64,000 nt of DNA from Opitutus sp. GTDB lineage: Bacteria > Verrucomicrobiota > Verrucomicrobiia > Opitutales > Opitutaceae. Of the stretch, positions 9,061 through 17,294 are shown piece after piece. Location of the stretch: positions 1,798,501 through 1,862,500 of the forward strand of contig JANPZY010000001.1 in the NCBI GenBank assembly GCA_024707325.1, written 5' to 3'. Below the pieces are notes generated by a model, which worked only from the letters and a program-made list of their open reading frames with translations, did not search any database and had not been told where the DNA came from. Position numbers and translations under genes: made by a program. The number at the start of each line of letters is the position of its first letter. Position 1 is the stretch's first letter.

Positions 9061-9957
9061 GGGGGCGCGGCGGGCGGGGGCGGAGGAGGTGGCGGCTTCC
9101 TGTTGCTGGCGGAGCTCGATCGTCTTGGAGACGGCGAGAAATTCGTAGAAGGCGTGGAGGCGGGCGAAGATGAAGCCCTCGCGTCCGTCGAGGAAGCCGA
9201 GTTGGAAGAAATAGACGTAGACGAACCGCAGCGTGGGACGGAACGGCAGGCGGCGCGCGACGCTTTTCACCCAGCGGCGGAAACGCACGGCGCGCGATTG
9301 GAGCGCGGTGGAGGTTTCAGTGCGACCGAGTCCGTCTTCGACGGCGAGCTGCGCCTCCCAGTTGGAGTAGCGGTTGTGTTTCTCGACGAAGGTCGCGATC
9401 GACGGAAAGGCGTAGTGATCCATCTCGGCGCGGAGGCGGCCGGTCTGGCCCTGGACGATGATGTGCTCGTGCACTTCGTTGTCGCCGCTGCCGGTGGCGC
9501 CTTGGACGAGCCGCTCGTAGCGGCCGAGGCGGTGTTTGAAGAGGCGGAGATTCCAGTTGGGGTAGTAGGAGTGGCGGAGCCATTTCCCCATGAACATGAA
9601 GCGGCGGTTGATCCAGAAACCGGTGCAGCCGTGGCCGTCGTGGCGGAGCAGTTCGTCGAGTTCGTCGCGCGTGGACGGCGGCATGACTTCGTCGGCATCG
9701 AGGATCAGCACCCAGTCGTGTCGGAAGGGCAGGTTCTCGAGTGCCCAATTCTTTTTCTTGGGCCAGATGCCGTTGAACTTGAACTGCACGACCTCGGCGC
9801 CGTGACGTTCGGAGATCGCGATCGAGCCGTCGGTGCTGCCGGAATCGACTACGAAAATCTGGTCGGCCCACGCGACGGACGCCAGGCAGCGCGGGAGGTT
9901 GGAGGCCTCGTTGAGGATCGGAATGACGACGGCGAGCGGAAGTTTTTGCGAGGACAT
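9046..9957 (-). CDS. glycosyltransferase family 2 (LPS-core WaaE-like)
   Basis: 303 residues from the ATG at 9957. The GT-A start is LAVVIPILNEASNLPRCL, then FVVDSGSTDGS, KKKNWALENLPF and the metal-binding LILDADE (DAD). Late strands FWINRRFMFMGKWLRHS and KHNRYSNWEA match the WaaE/KdtX-like group that adds a hexose or heptose to core saccharides. It is cytoplasmic or membrane-associated. It follows the asparagine-synthase-like gene with 7 bases between stop and start. The C-terminal tail is Ala/Ser-rich and encoded partly by the G-rich tandem repeat, so its length may vary between strains. Confidence 0.85.
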   Translation of the reverse strand: MSSQKLPLAVVIPILNEASNLPRCLASVAWADQIFVVDSGSTDGSIAISERHGAEVVQFKFNGIWPKKKNWALENLPFRHDWVLILDADEVMPPSTRDELDELLRHDGHGCTGFWINRRFMFMGKWLRHSYYPNWNLRLFKHRLGRYERLVQGATGSGDNEVHEHIIVQGQTGRLRAEMDHYAFPSIATFVEKHNRYSNWEAQLAVEDGLGRTETSTALQSRAVRFRRWVKSVARRLPFRPTLRFVYVYFFQLGFLDGREGFIFARLHAFYEFLAVSKTIELRQQQEAATSSAPARRAPASSS

Positions 9958-9964
9958 CAGGCGT

Positions 9965-11740
9965 CTAGAGATAGCGGCCAAACCAGCGGAGGAGACCGAC
10001 GGTGTTTTTCAAAGGCGTGGAATGGACGATGGGATCAGACCGCCGCTGGGTCCGGCGGTTCGGGGGCGGGAGGAGCTGGGCGAGGCCGTCGGCGCGGAAG
10101 AGATCGGAAGCACGTGCGCGGTCGGGTTCGGCGGAGGCCCGGATCGCGCGCCAGCCCGGCGAGTTGAAGTCCATCGTGCGGACGTAAAAACGCGTTTCGC
10201 GGCCGAGGCGCATCTGGAGCATGCGGCTGAACGTGGTGGCGCGGCGCCGGATTTTCTGAAACAGGCTGCGATCGCCGATGAGCGGACGCGTGTCGAAGTA
10301 GTTGCGATCAAGCTCGAGGGCGGCGAGCGAGGGGAAGCGCGTGGTGAGGAGGCCGGTTTGCACGCGACGTTTCACCGTGAGTTCGCGCGGCAGCGAGGCC
10401 ATGAGCGCGACGAGGCCCCGATCGAGCGAGGGCAGGACCGGCCAGGCGTAAGCGGCGTAACGCCAGGCGCAGTTGCCCACCGGGAAGCGCTGGCGATGGA
10501 GGAGATTGGTCCACCACGTGCGCTGGTAGTCGTTGTCGCCGGCGCGGAGATAGTTGTCGACCACGCGGGCGCGGACGTCGGCGCAGGCGGATTTGAGCGC
10601 GGGATCGCGAATGAGCAATTCGAGTTCGGCTTCGTCGAAACCGAGCGTGCCGATGCGGAGTTGGTCGAAGTGCGCGCCGTTCGCCGTGGAAGCCACGGCT
10701 TTCGCACCGCCGGTGACCGCGTCGAGGGTGAGTCCGCACACGATGCGATCGACCGCAAGGGTGCGGGGCGCGGTGGCCATATTCCAACCGATGGGGATGG
10801 CGTAGAGCCCGCCGCTGAGCTGCTCCCAGTGCATGCTGTTTTCGGCGTGCTGGGGATAGAGCGAGAAATCGACGTCGAGCCGGGTGAGCGGAAGCTCGAG
10901 CTCGCGCGCGACTCCGGTGGCGCAGATCGCATCCATGTCGCTCGAGCGACCGTAGGTGAAGCAATGCGGCCGGATCTCGAGCTCGGTGGTGATGCCCGCG
11001 AGAAGACGCGAATCGAGTCCCCCGGACAGAAGCAGCCCTGGTCGATGGCTCCGGGCGAGAGAGGCGGCGATGAAATGCGAATGCCGCGCGTGCACCTCGG
11101 CGACGATCTCACGAAGCTCGCGGTTTGGCTGGGCTGGCGGCAACTCAGGCGGCGGCAGTTCGCGCGTGCCCTCGCCCGGGCGGAACAGCAACACGTGGTC
11201 GCGGGCGAGCCGGCGCACGCCGGACATGAGCGCGCGCCCCTCCACCATGCTGCTGGTGAGCAGCAGGGCGGCGACGGCGTGGAGATCGACGGTCCAGTTG
11301 AAGAGCGGATGGTGGCGGAAACACGCGGGGCTGCTGCCCGCGAGCAGGACCGTGCCGCTCCACCAATAGTAAACCGGAAACAAGCCCAAGACGTCGGCCT
11401 CGAGGCGATGGCCCAGCAGCGTGTCGGAGCGGACCGCGACGTAGTAACCGTTGCAGTTGCCGGGCGCGTCGAAATCGGGTCCGTGGGCGAGAGCGGAGGC
11501 GTCGAGTGCGACCCGATTATCGGCGGTGAGTGCGTCGCCGAGGAGGTGCAGCGCTCCTGTATCCGAAAAGTGGTGACTGAGCGGAGCGCCGGGCGCGAGG
11601 GCGGCGAGAAAATCCGCTCCAGCGGTCGAGGCGACGGAGACTTCGAAGTGGGGCAGAAAAGCCAGTTCGATCCGCGCCCGGGCGACGAATGCGGCGCGTC
11701 GACCGTGGTCAGGATCAACGATATACAGAAAATTGGACAT
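9965..11740 (-). CDS. asparagine synthase-like protein lacking the glutaminase Cys
   Basis: 591 residues from the ATG at 11740. A degenerate Ntn-hydrolase-like domain occupies about 1-190 and an ATP-pyrophosphatase synthetase domain follows, with the PP-loop GLLLSGGLDSRLLAG near residue 255. Canonical AsnB has Cys2 as glutaminase nucleophile; here the start is MSNF, so that Cys is absent. Such proteins are common in exosortase and capsule loci and may amidate an acidic sugar or use another amine donor. The substrate cannot be read from sequence. It lies between the PEP-CTERM gene and the GT2. Confidence 0.8.
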   Translation of the reverse strand: MSNFLYIVDPDHGRRAAFVARARIELAFLPHFEVSVASTAGADFLAALAPGAPLSHHFSDTGALHLLGDALTADNRVALDASALAHGPDFDAPGNCNGYYVAVRSDTLLGHRLEADVLGLFPVYYWWSGTVLLAGSSPACFRHHPLFNWTVDLHAVAALLLTSSMVEGRALMSGVRRLARDHVLLFRPGEGTRELPPPELPPAQPNRELREIVAEVHARHSHFIAASLARSHRPGLLLSGGLDSRLLAGITTELEIRPHCFTYGRSSDMDAICATGVARELELPLTRLDVDFSLYPQHAENSMHWEQLSGGLYAIPIGWNMATAPRTLAVDRIVCGLTLDAVTGGAKAVASTANGAHFDQLRIGTLGFDEAELELLIRDPALKSACADVRARVVDNYLRAGDNDYQRTWWTNLLHRQRFPVGNCAWRYAAYAWPVLPSLDRGLVALMASLPRELTVKRRVQTGLLTTRFPSLAALELDRNYFDTRPLIGDRSLFQKIRRRATTFSRMLQMRLGRETRFYVRTMDFNSPGWRAIRASAEPDRARASDLFRADGLAQLLPPPNRRTQRRSDPIVHSTPLKNTVGLLRWFGRYL

Positions 11741-11783
11741 CGGCTGCCGCGCACGGACACCACGGAGGGCACGCGGTGCGGAC

Positions 11784-11812
11784 AAAAAAGGCCCCCATGG
11801 AAACGGGGGCCT
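11784..11812 (-). terminator. rho-independent terminator after the PEP-CTERM gene
   Basis: Read on the minus strand, the stem GGCCCCC (11811-11805) pairs with GGGGGCC (11796-11790) around an 8-base loop, followed directly by six T residues (11789-11784). It lies between the PEP-CTERM stop and the start of the asparagine-synthase-like gene, so the substrate gene is probably transcribed mostly on its own. Confidence 0.85.
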
Positions 11813-11842
11813 CGAAAGAACCAAGTTGTAGCGAGCAACCGA

Positions 11843-12544
11843 TCAGGCCGCGGCGGCAGTGCCGGGCTTGCGGAAGCGACGGTAGGCCACGACGCCGACG
11901 AGCAGCAGAGCGCCGCCGAGAGCGTAGGTGGACGGTTCCGGAATCGGAGTGAACGTGACGTAGATGTCGCCGCGCACGATCGATTCACCCTCGGGAACCG
12001 CGGTCTCCAGGGGATCGTAAACGATCGAGAACTGGACCCAGGAATCGCCGATCTTGAGCGGAGCCGGTTGCACGAACGTCACACCGAAGGAATCGGGAAC
12101 GCCGCCGCCTTCGCCGACGACACCACCGTTGGGGGTGTTATCGATCGAGAACGTAAGCGTGCTCAGGAAGAGGCTGTCGGAAACCGGGGAGGTGAGTTCG
12201 AGACCGAGCTGGAACTCAGCTTCCGCAGCGGCCGAGCCGAGCAGAGTGATGCCGTTGGTGATGGTGAAGAGACCAACATGAATCGGATCACCGGAACCGA
12301 CATTGGTGAACGACTGGCCTTCGAACAGAATCGAACTCTGCGTCGAATCCAGATACGGGATGCCCGTGGCGAACCAAGCCGAGCTGCCATCGGCAGCGTT
12401 GACGACGGTGGTGTTAGGTTGACCGAAGTCCGTGAACCAGCCCGTTGTGCGGCCGCTCAGCTGAAGCTGAGCCTGGGCGACCGAGCACGTCAGAGCGAGC
12501 CCGGCGGCCGCCACCGAAAGAACCCTAGCGAGTCTTGAGTGCAT
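11843..12544 (-). CDS. PEP-CTERM sorted secreted protein (choice-of-anchor K-like)
   Basis: 233 residues from the ATG at 12544. The N-terminal signal peptide ends at AQA. An all-beta body has SGRTTGWFTDF and an SILFEGQSFTNVGSG strand, resembling choice-of-anchor type domains. The C-terminus is a complete PEP-CTERM signal: IPEPSTYALGG, a hydrophobic helix (ALLLVGVVAY), then the basic RRFRK. It should be exported by Sec and processed by the exosortase at 4145-5767. It is the only such substrate in the window. An intrinsic terminator follows immediately. Base composition is visibly less G+C-rich than its neighbours. Confidence 0.9.
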   Translation of the reverse strand: MHSRLARVLSVAAAGLALTCSVAQAQLQLSGRTTGWFTDFGQPNTTVVNAADGSSAWFATGIPYLDSTQSSILFEGQSFTNVGSGDPIHVGLFTITNGITLLGSAAAEAEFQLGLELTSPVSDSLFLSTLTFSIDNTPNGGVVGEGGGVPDSFGVTFVQPAPLKIGDSWVQFSIVYDPLETAVPEGESIVRGDIYVTFTPIPEPSTYALGGALLLVGVVAYRRFRKPGTAAAA

Positions 12545-12717
12545 TGTGATTGCTATATGTGTTACGACCCCCAACCGCGGGGATCTCGCTAAAAACCTTT
12601 TTCAGAGCTATCAATGCCTCAAGGTGTTAGTGCGTTTTGCGCCCCCGATTGGTTCATCAGGGAAAGCAACAGAGCCCGCGGAGGAACTCCGGTGGGGGCG
12701 CTGAGTCGGTGAGGGGT

Positions 12718-15156
12718 ATGTCGCTCGTGTTACGCATCCTCTGTGTCGCGTGGTTTGGCTCGATTTCCCACGCCGCAACCGAAGACCTGTTTGGCGCCGA
12801 AGACGCTTCCTACGTGGAGCGGATCGGTTCTCGCGACGGCGGCGACCGGGGCATGCGCATCGTCGCGGTGGAGGAGCGCGTGGGGGTGGAGCGTCGCGGC
12901 GCCCTCGTGCGCGTCCCGGTGTTCTTCGCGGAAGGTGAGTGCCGTGAAGTGAACGAGTTGGCGATCGTCGACGCCGGGGGAAAAACGCGCGCGGTGCAGG
13001 CGGACGACGTGCGACGCGGCCCCGATGGCGGCGTGAGTCGCGCGCATCTGTGGTTCGCCACGGATCTCGCGCCGTGGGAGCGGCAGACTTTCACGCTCGA
13101 GCGGCGCGCGGCGCCTCCGCCGGAGTCGCTGCAGTGGACGGAGCGCGGGGACCAACTCGTGGCGCTCACGAACGCGGGTGAAGTTGTATTCAAAAAACAA
13201 GGACAACACGCCGGAGCCCTGCTTCGAGCGGGTGCGCTCGCGAGCGAAGGATTGCAGCCTTCAGTCATGCTGACGCGAGGCGGAGAGGTGGTCGCGCGTC
13301 TGCCCGGCGAGACTGCTCCGGACGTGCAGTGGGGCGCGGGGCCGCATTTCTGGAAACTGCGGGTGCGATGGAGCACCGCGCAGGCGCTGCTCGAGCAGGA
13401 CTACCGGATCGCCCGGGATGGGCGCATCGTTGTATCACAAACCTTGATACCGCACGGCAAGGAGCCGGTGACACTGAAAGAACGCGAAGTGCTCGGCGGA
13501 AAGCTGACCGAGCCCGGAGCAAGCATCGCGGCGGTGCCGATCGGGTTGCGCCGCGAGCTGCGCGATCTGCACGGCTACACCACCGCGCTTTGGATCGCGC
13601 CCGGCGAACAAGGCGCCGGTCTGATCCTGCCGGTCACTGCGGGTGGAGCTTCCGGTCGCGCGACGATCGACGACCGCTCACTCGAGATTCTCGCGCCGGC
13701 CAACCTCTCCCAGAAAAACGCCGACGTGAAAGAGGGCACGCTTCGCGCGTTCTGGACCGAGCTGCAGTGGATTCCTCTCGCAACCGCGGACCGGGAGCAG
13801 GCGTGGGAAACGTATCGCGCCCACGTGCAGCCGCTCGTCGCGATTGTGGACGAGCCCGGGGTGGGACGGGACGAATATCGCGCGGCCCTCGGTGCGCTGA
13901 TTCGCGAGATGAAGCCCGTCGGCTGGCGACAGGAGGCCGCGCGCGCTGTCGCGCTCGGCAATACAAAACGAGGTCACCAAATTCTGGATACAAAGCCCGC
14001 TCCCTCCGATGCCGATGCCGCCGCGCTGGAACGCTCGGCGCGCAACGCGTGGCGCAAACTCTCGGAAAACGGTGCGCGGCGGTTGCGTGAGGATGAAAAA
14101 GCCCGCGCATCGGGGCCGCTCGATCCGTATCACATCACCTACACGCATACGGCCGCGGCGGTGCTCGACGCCATGGGCCTGGCGCCGGAAAAAACGCGGC
14201 TGGTCGATCGGGCGTATGCGCGCGCCGCGCGGCAGTTTCTCGGTCGCGTGGACGAGACGGGTTTTCCCTACCTCGATTGCTTCTCGCGCGCGCTGAACAT
14301 GCAGATGGGTGCCCTGGTGTTCGGTCTTGTCGAACCGTCGGGGGAAGATGCGGAGATCGCGGCGTTCTATCGCGATCTCGCCGGAGCGCCGTCAATCCGC
14401 GCGGTGCATGGTCGCGCGCAACGGCCGTATTCGGCGAAGGTGACCACATCGGCCGAATACTCCGATTACCTCTATCAAGCCGTATGCGACTACTGGATAC
14501 GCGTCGCCGAGCTCACGTCGGGCGAGACACTCGAACTCCATCCGCTGGCGTTTGCGCGCTACACGGATTGCGTCGACGTGATGGCGGATCGTTACCACGC
14601 CGCCGATCCTGCAGATCGGGACGGCTCGGCGCCGGCGCCGCGGGCGAACTTTTTCCGCGCGCAACCGCACACGCATCGCTGGCTGGGCTGGTCGGTGGCG
14701 CCGTTCATGCGGCTCGCGGAGAGGCCGGGCGATTTCACCGGTGCGACGGAAGCGATCGCACATTGCCGGATGCTGGCGCAGCGTTGGAAAAATTGGCCCG
14801 ACCTCACGTATTACGCGATCGCGTCCCTGCTCGCAGACGAACGGTTTCACGCCAGGGAGCGGCATGCGTTGCTCCCGATGCCGGACCGGGTCGGGACAGA
14901 GAGCGGACCGGGTCGAGCCACGGTGCGGTGGGAGCCGGTCCCCGGTGCGGTCGGTTACCGGATCTATCGCGCCCGCGCTGGCGGCGGTGGCTGGGAATGG
15001 CTCAACTCGCCCTATCGGGAAGGCGCGAAGAGCGGCGGGGCCGAGACCGAGTTCGTCGACGAACAGGCGCGCGCAGGCGACCGCTATTTCGTGACGACGG
15101 TGAATCGCGACGGCCGCGAGAGCCGCTGGTTTCCCGACGAACCGTTACTGCACTGA
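12718..15156 (+). CDS. large secreted protein with C-terminal fibronectin III-like domain
   Basis: 812 residues from the ATG at 12718, chosen because it gives a clean signal peptide (residues 1-18, ending SHA) after a GGTGAGGGG ribosome-site-like tract. Residues 50-140 look like a RIFT-barrel-type beta domain (RVPVFFAEGE). Residues 450-720 are helical, with W/Y/H-rich segments such as PHTHRWLGWSVAPF, suggesting an alpha/alpha-barrel. From about residue 728 a fibronectin III-like module begins (TVRWEPVPGAVGYRIYRA). The layout recalls YetA/rhamnogalacturonan-lyase-like polysaccharide-active proteins, but no catalytic residues are identified. Codons near residue 725 derive from a 22-bp repeat. 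Confidence 0.6.
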   Translation: MSLVLRILCVAWFGSISHAATEDLFGAEDASYVERIGSRDGGDRGMRIVAVEERVGVERRGALVRVPVFFAEGECREVNELAIVDAGGKTRAVQADDVRRGPDGGVSRAHLWFATDLAPWERQTFTLERRAAPPPESLQWTERGDQLVALTNAGEVVFKKQGQHAGALLRAGALASEGLQPSVMLTRGGEVVARLPGETAPDVQWGAGPHFWKLRVRWSTAQALLEQDYRIARDGRIVVSQTLIPHGKEPVTLKEREVLGGKLTEPGASIAAVPIGLRRELRDLHGYTTALWIAPGEQGAGLILPVTAGGASGRATIDDRSLEILAPANLSQKNADVKEGTLRAFWTELQWIPLATADREQAWETYRAHVQPLVAIVDEPGVGRDEYRAALGALIREMKPVGWRQEAARAVALGNTKRGHQILDTKPAPSDADAAALERSARNAWRKLSENGARRLREDEKARASGPLDPYHITYTHTAAAVLDAMGLAPEKTRLVDRAYARAARQFLGRVDETGFPYLDCFSRALNMQMGALVFGLVEPSGEDAEIAAFYRDLAGAPSIRAVHGRAQRPYSAKVTTSAEYSDYLYQAVCDYWIRVAELTSGETLELHPLAFARYTDCVDVMADRYHAADPADRDGSAPAPRANFFRAQPHTHRWLGWSVAPFMRLAERPGDFTGATEAIAHCRMLAQRWKNWPDLTYYAIASLLADERFHARERHALLPMPDRVGTESGPGRATVRWEPVPGAVGYRIYRARAGGGGWEWLNSPYREGAKSGGAETEFVDEQARAGDRYFVTTVNRDGRESRWFPDEPLLH
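14879..14930 (+). repeat. 22-bp repeat array E inside a coding sequence
   Basis: Two full units start at 14879 and 14901 and a partial one at 14923, spaced 22 bases. They share GGACCGGGTCG with the intergenic arrays. They encode the linker PDRVGTESGPGR between the helical region and the fibronectin-like domain of the secreted protein, 220 bases before the convergent junction with the pyruvyl transferase. Confidence 0.75.
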
Positions 15157-16122
15157 CGGTTGCGGAAAGTGCGCGGGGCGCTGACCGAGTCCCGCGCGAA
15201 TCTTCATTTCGATCGGGCGGACGCGGCCCCAGTAATTGGCGCGAAAAAACTGCCGGAAGGAAAACGACTGGTCGCGCACGAACACGACGTTGGGAAACTG
15301 CGTGAGGCTGTGTTCGTAGATGGCCTGGTTCTTGAAGTAGTTGTTGCGATAGAACACGACGCGGCGGCCCATCAGGGCGGCGCTGATCGCGCCGTGGCAG
15401 CGGTCGGTGTGGATCTCCGCAAAGCGCGCGACGTAATCGAGCAGCTTCTCCGGTTCGCGGTGCGTGCCGTGCGAGGCGTCCTCGTTGGGAATACCCTGGG
15501 GCAGGCGGCCATAAGCGGCCTCGTTGTCGCGACGAAAAATTCCCGCACGACCGGAATGCGGACGCGCGGCCCACTCCGAGAGGTCGGCGTGCAGCGCGAG
15601 ATCGTGCCCGAGCAGGATGGCGCGCGCACCGGTTTCGATCCGCTTCAGCCGATCGTAGCTCACGAGTTCGCGGCAAAAAACGGTGTAACGCGCGTCCCAC
15701 GAACGCACGAAGCGCCGCACCGGTCCGCATTCGAGGTCGAACGAAGCGGGGAGAATGATGATGCGCTTGAAGTTGCGCGCGATCCGCTGCGTGGCCTCCG
15801 CGAGCGTGTGACTGCCGCGGCAAAATGCTCCGCACCCGTAAACGAGAAGCACGTCGCCCCGGATGAAATCGAGCGGTGCGTTCTCCTCGTGAACCTCGCG
15901 CGGCTTCAGTCCGAGCGAAGCGAACAAGCTCCGGCCGCCCATGTGGATGAGGCCGTCGCCGCGATTGCCGCGATTGTAGAGAACGGTGAGCGAGCGATGA
16001 CGCACGCTCTCGAGCGTCTCGAGGAGGTTGCCGTTCCAACTCGAGGGATTGAGGCGAGTATGGCTGAGAGGTCGAAACATGCGTGCGAGGTGTTGCGGTT
16101 CCGACAACACGCCGTCGCTCAT
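15145..16122 (-). CDS. polysaccharide pyruvyl transferase family protein
   Basis: 325 residues from the ATG at 16122, which overlaps the upstream stop as ATGA. Family marks are YNRGNRGDGLIHMGG near residue 48, DVLLVYGCGAFCRG near 90, a central IILPASFD, HDLALHADL and the late RCHGAISAALMGRRVVFYRNNYFK. These enzymes transfer pyruvate from PEP to a hexose of a capsule or EPS repeat, giving an acidic ketal. It is the last gene of the long minus-strand polysaccharide operon. Its 3' end overlaps the opposing secreted-protein gene by 12 bases. Confidence 0.85.
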   Translation of the reverse strand: MSDGVLSEPQHLARMFRPLSHTRLNPSSWNGNLLETLESVRHRSLTVLYNRGNRGDGLIHMGGRSLFASLGLKPREVHEENAPLDFIRGDVLLVYGCGAFCRGSHTLAEATQRIARNFKRIIILPASFDLECGPVRRFVRSWDARYTVFCRELVSYDRLKRIETGARAILLGHDLALHADLSEWAARPHSGRAGIFRRDNEAAYGRLPQGIPNEDASHGTHREPEKLLDYVARFAEIHTDRCHGAISAALMGRRVVFYRNNYFKNQAIYEHSLTQFPNVVFVRDQSFSFRQFFRANYWGRVRPIEMKIRAGLGQRPAHFPQPSVQ

Positions 16123-17294
16123 GTTGCGCCGACGAGGTGATTCGCGGGGAGAACTCCGGAACCTCTTAGCGCAAAGAAGTCTGCGAGAAAACGGTCGGCC
16201 ACATCCTCGAGCGCGTAGAGCCGTGCCGTCTCCCATGCGGCCTGTCGCAACTGGTCGCGGGTGCAGTCGTCGCGGAGCAGTGCGGCGAGCGCATCCGCCA
16301 GCCGGTCCGCGGGTTCCGAATCGCGATGATCGAAAACGATGCCGTTTTCCGCCGGCCGCACGAAATCCATGAAACAAGGAAGTGAAGAAATCACGGGCGC
16401 GCAGCCCGCCGCCATCGCTTCAAGCACCGCGAGACCAAAGGTCTCTCCGCGTTCGGCGAGCGACGGATACGCGAAGACGGCGGCGCGGCGGTAGTAACTG
16501 ACGAGTTGCTGCTCGTCGAAAACCGGGCCCGTGAAAATCACGCTGTCGCCCGCGGGCGCGGCGAGTTGCTGCAGCTCGCGATGATACGCTTCGCCGCCAC
16601 CACCTTCGCGCGTGGCCCACGGGCCGACGATGCGCAGTTTCCACTCGGTGAACCCCGCGGCGCGGAGTTTGAGAAACGCCTTCACCAAAAGGTGCACGCC
16701 TTTTTCCGGATGCACGCGGCCGGCGTAGAGGATCTCGCGCTCGGGCGACGTTTCCGGCGACACGAGATACGTGGAAGAAAGCGGATAGGGCACGACCGAG
16801 ATGCGATCCTCGGAATCGGGCACGGTGTCGCGGATCGCGTTTTCGATCGGCGAGGAAACGGTCTGCAGGATCGAGCGGCGCGGGTAGAACTTGAGTTGAC
16901 CCTTCGGGAAACGCGCGACGTGCACGTAGATCCGTCCGCGATCGGCGCGGCGTTCGATCAGCGGCAGCCAAAAGGTGTTGGTCACCAGCACATCCGCCGG
17001 CGGCAGCACGCGACGCACGCGACGCGAGTAGGCGAGGTCGAGGAGTTTCAGGCGCCACAGCGACGCGGGCGTCGAATAGCCGCGCACCCGCACGTAGTGA
17101 ACGCCGGCATCGAGTTCGTTTTCCGGCAGCCCCGGGAAATCGCGGCCCACGTGCGTGACCGTGTGACCGCGGCGCGCGAACTCGCGGCCGAGCGCATACC
17201 ACGCTTTTTCAACCGCTCCGCCGAGGCGCGGCGGCACGGGCAAAAACGCGCCCTGCACGATGGTGATGCGAAGCGGTGGTCGAGGAGCGATCAT
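16119..17294 (-). CDS. glycosyltransferase family 4
   Basis: 391 residues from the ATG at 17294 (ATGA overlap with the PP-loop gene upstream). The N-domain has PPRLGGAVEKAWYALGREFARRGH, typical of GT4 enzymes. The C-domain has ILYAGRVHPEKGVHLLVKAF and the nucleotide-sugar binding ERGETFGLAVLEAMAAGCAPV with its E-x7-E pair. It probably adds one sugar of the exopolysaccharide repeat at the cytoplasmic membrane face. The frame is intact, unlike several sister genes upstream. Donor and acceptor are not predictable. Confidence 0.85.
   Translation of the reverse strand: MIAPRPPLRITIVQGAFLPVPPRLGGAVEKAWYALGREFARRGHTVTHVGRDFPGLPENELDAGVHYVRVRGYSTPASLWRLKLLDLAYSRRVRRVLPPADVLVTNTFWLPLIERRADRGRIYVHVARFPKGQLKFYPRRSILQTVSSPIENAIRDTVPDSEDRISVVPYPLSSTYLVSPETSPEREILYAGRVHPEKGVHLLVKAFLKLRAAGFTEWKLRIVGPWATREGGGGEAYHRELQQLAAPAGDSVIFTGPVFDEQQLVSYYRRAAVFAYPSLAERGETFGLAVLEAMAAGCAPVISSLPCFMDFVRPAENGIVFDHRDSEPADRLADALAALLRDDCTRDQLRQAAWETARLYALEDVADRFLADFFALRGSGVLPANHLVGAT

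Noticed and set aside
9833..12538. A 901-codon open frame on the + strand
   Set aside because: It runs antisense across the GT2, asparagine-synthase-like and PEP-CTERM genes, has Arg/Glu/Gly-rich shadow composition and no family motif.
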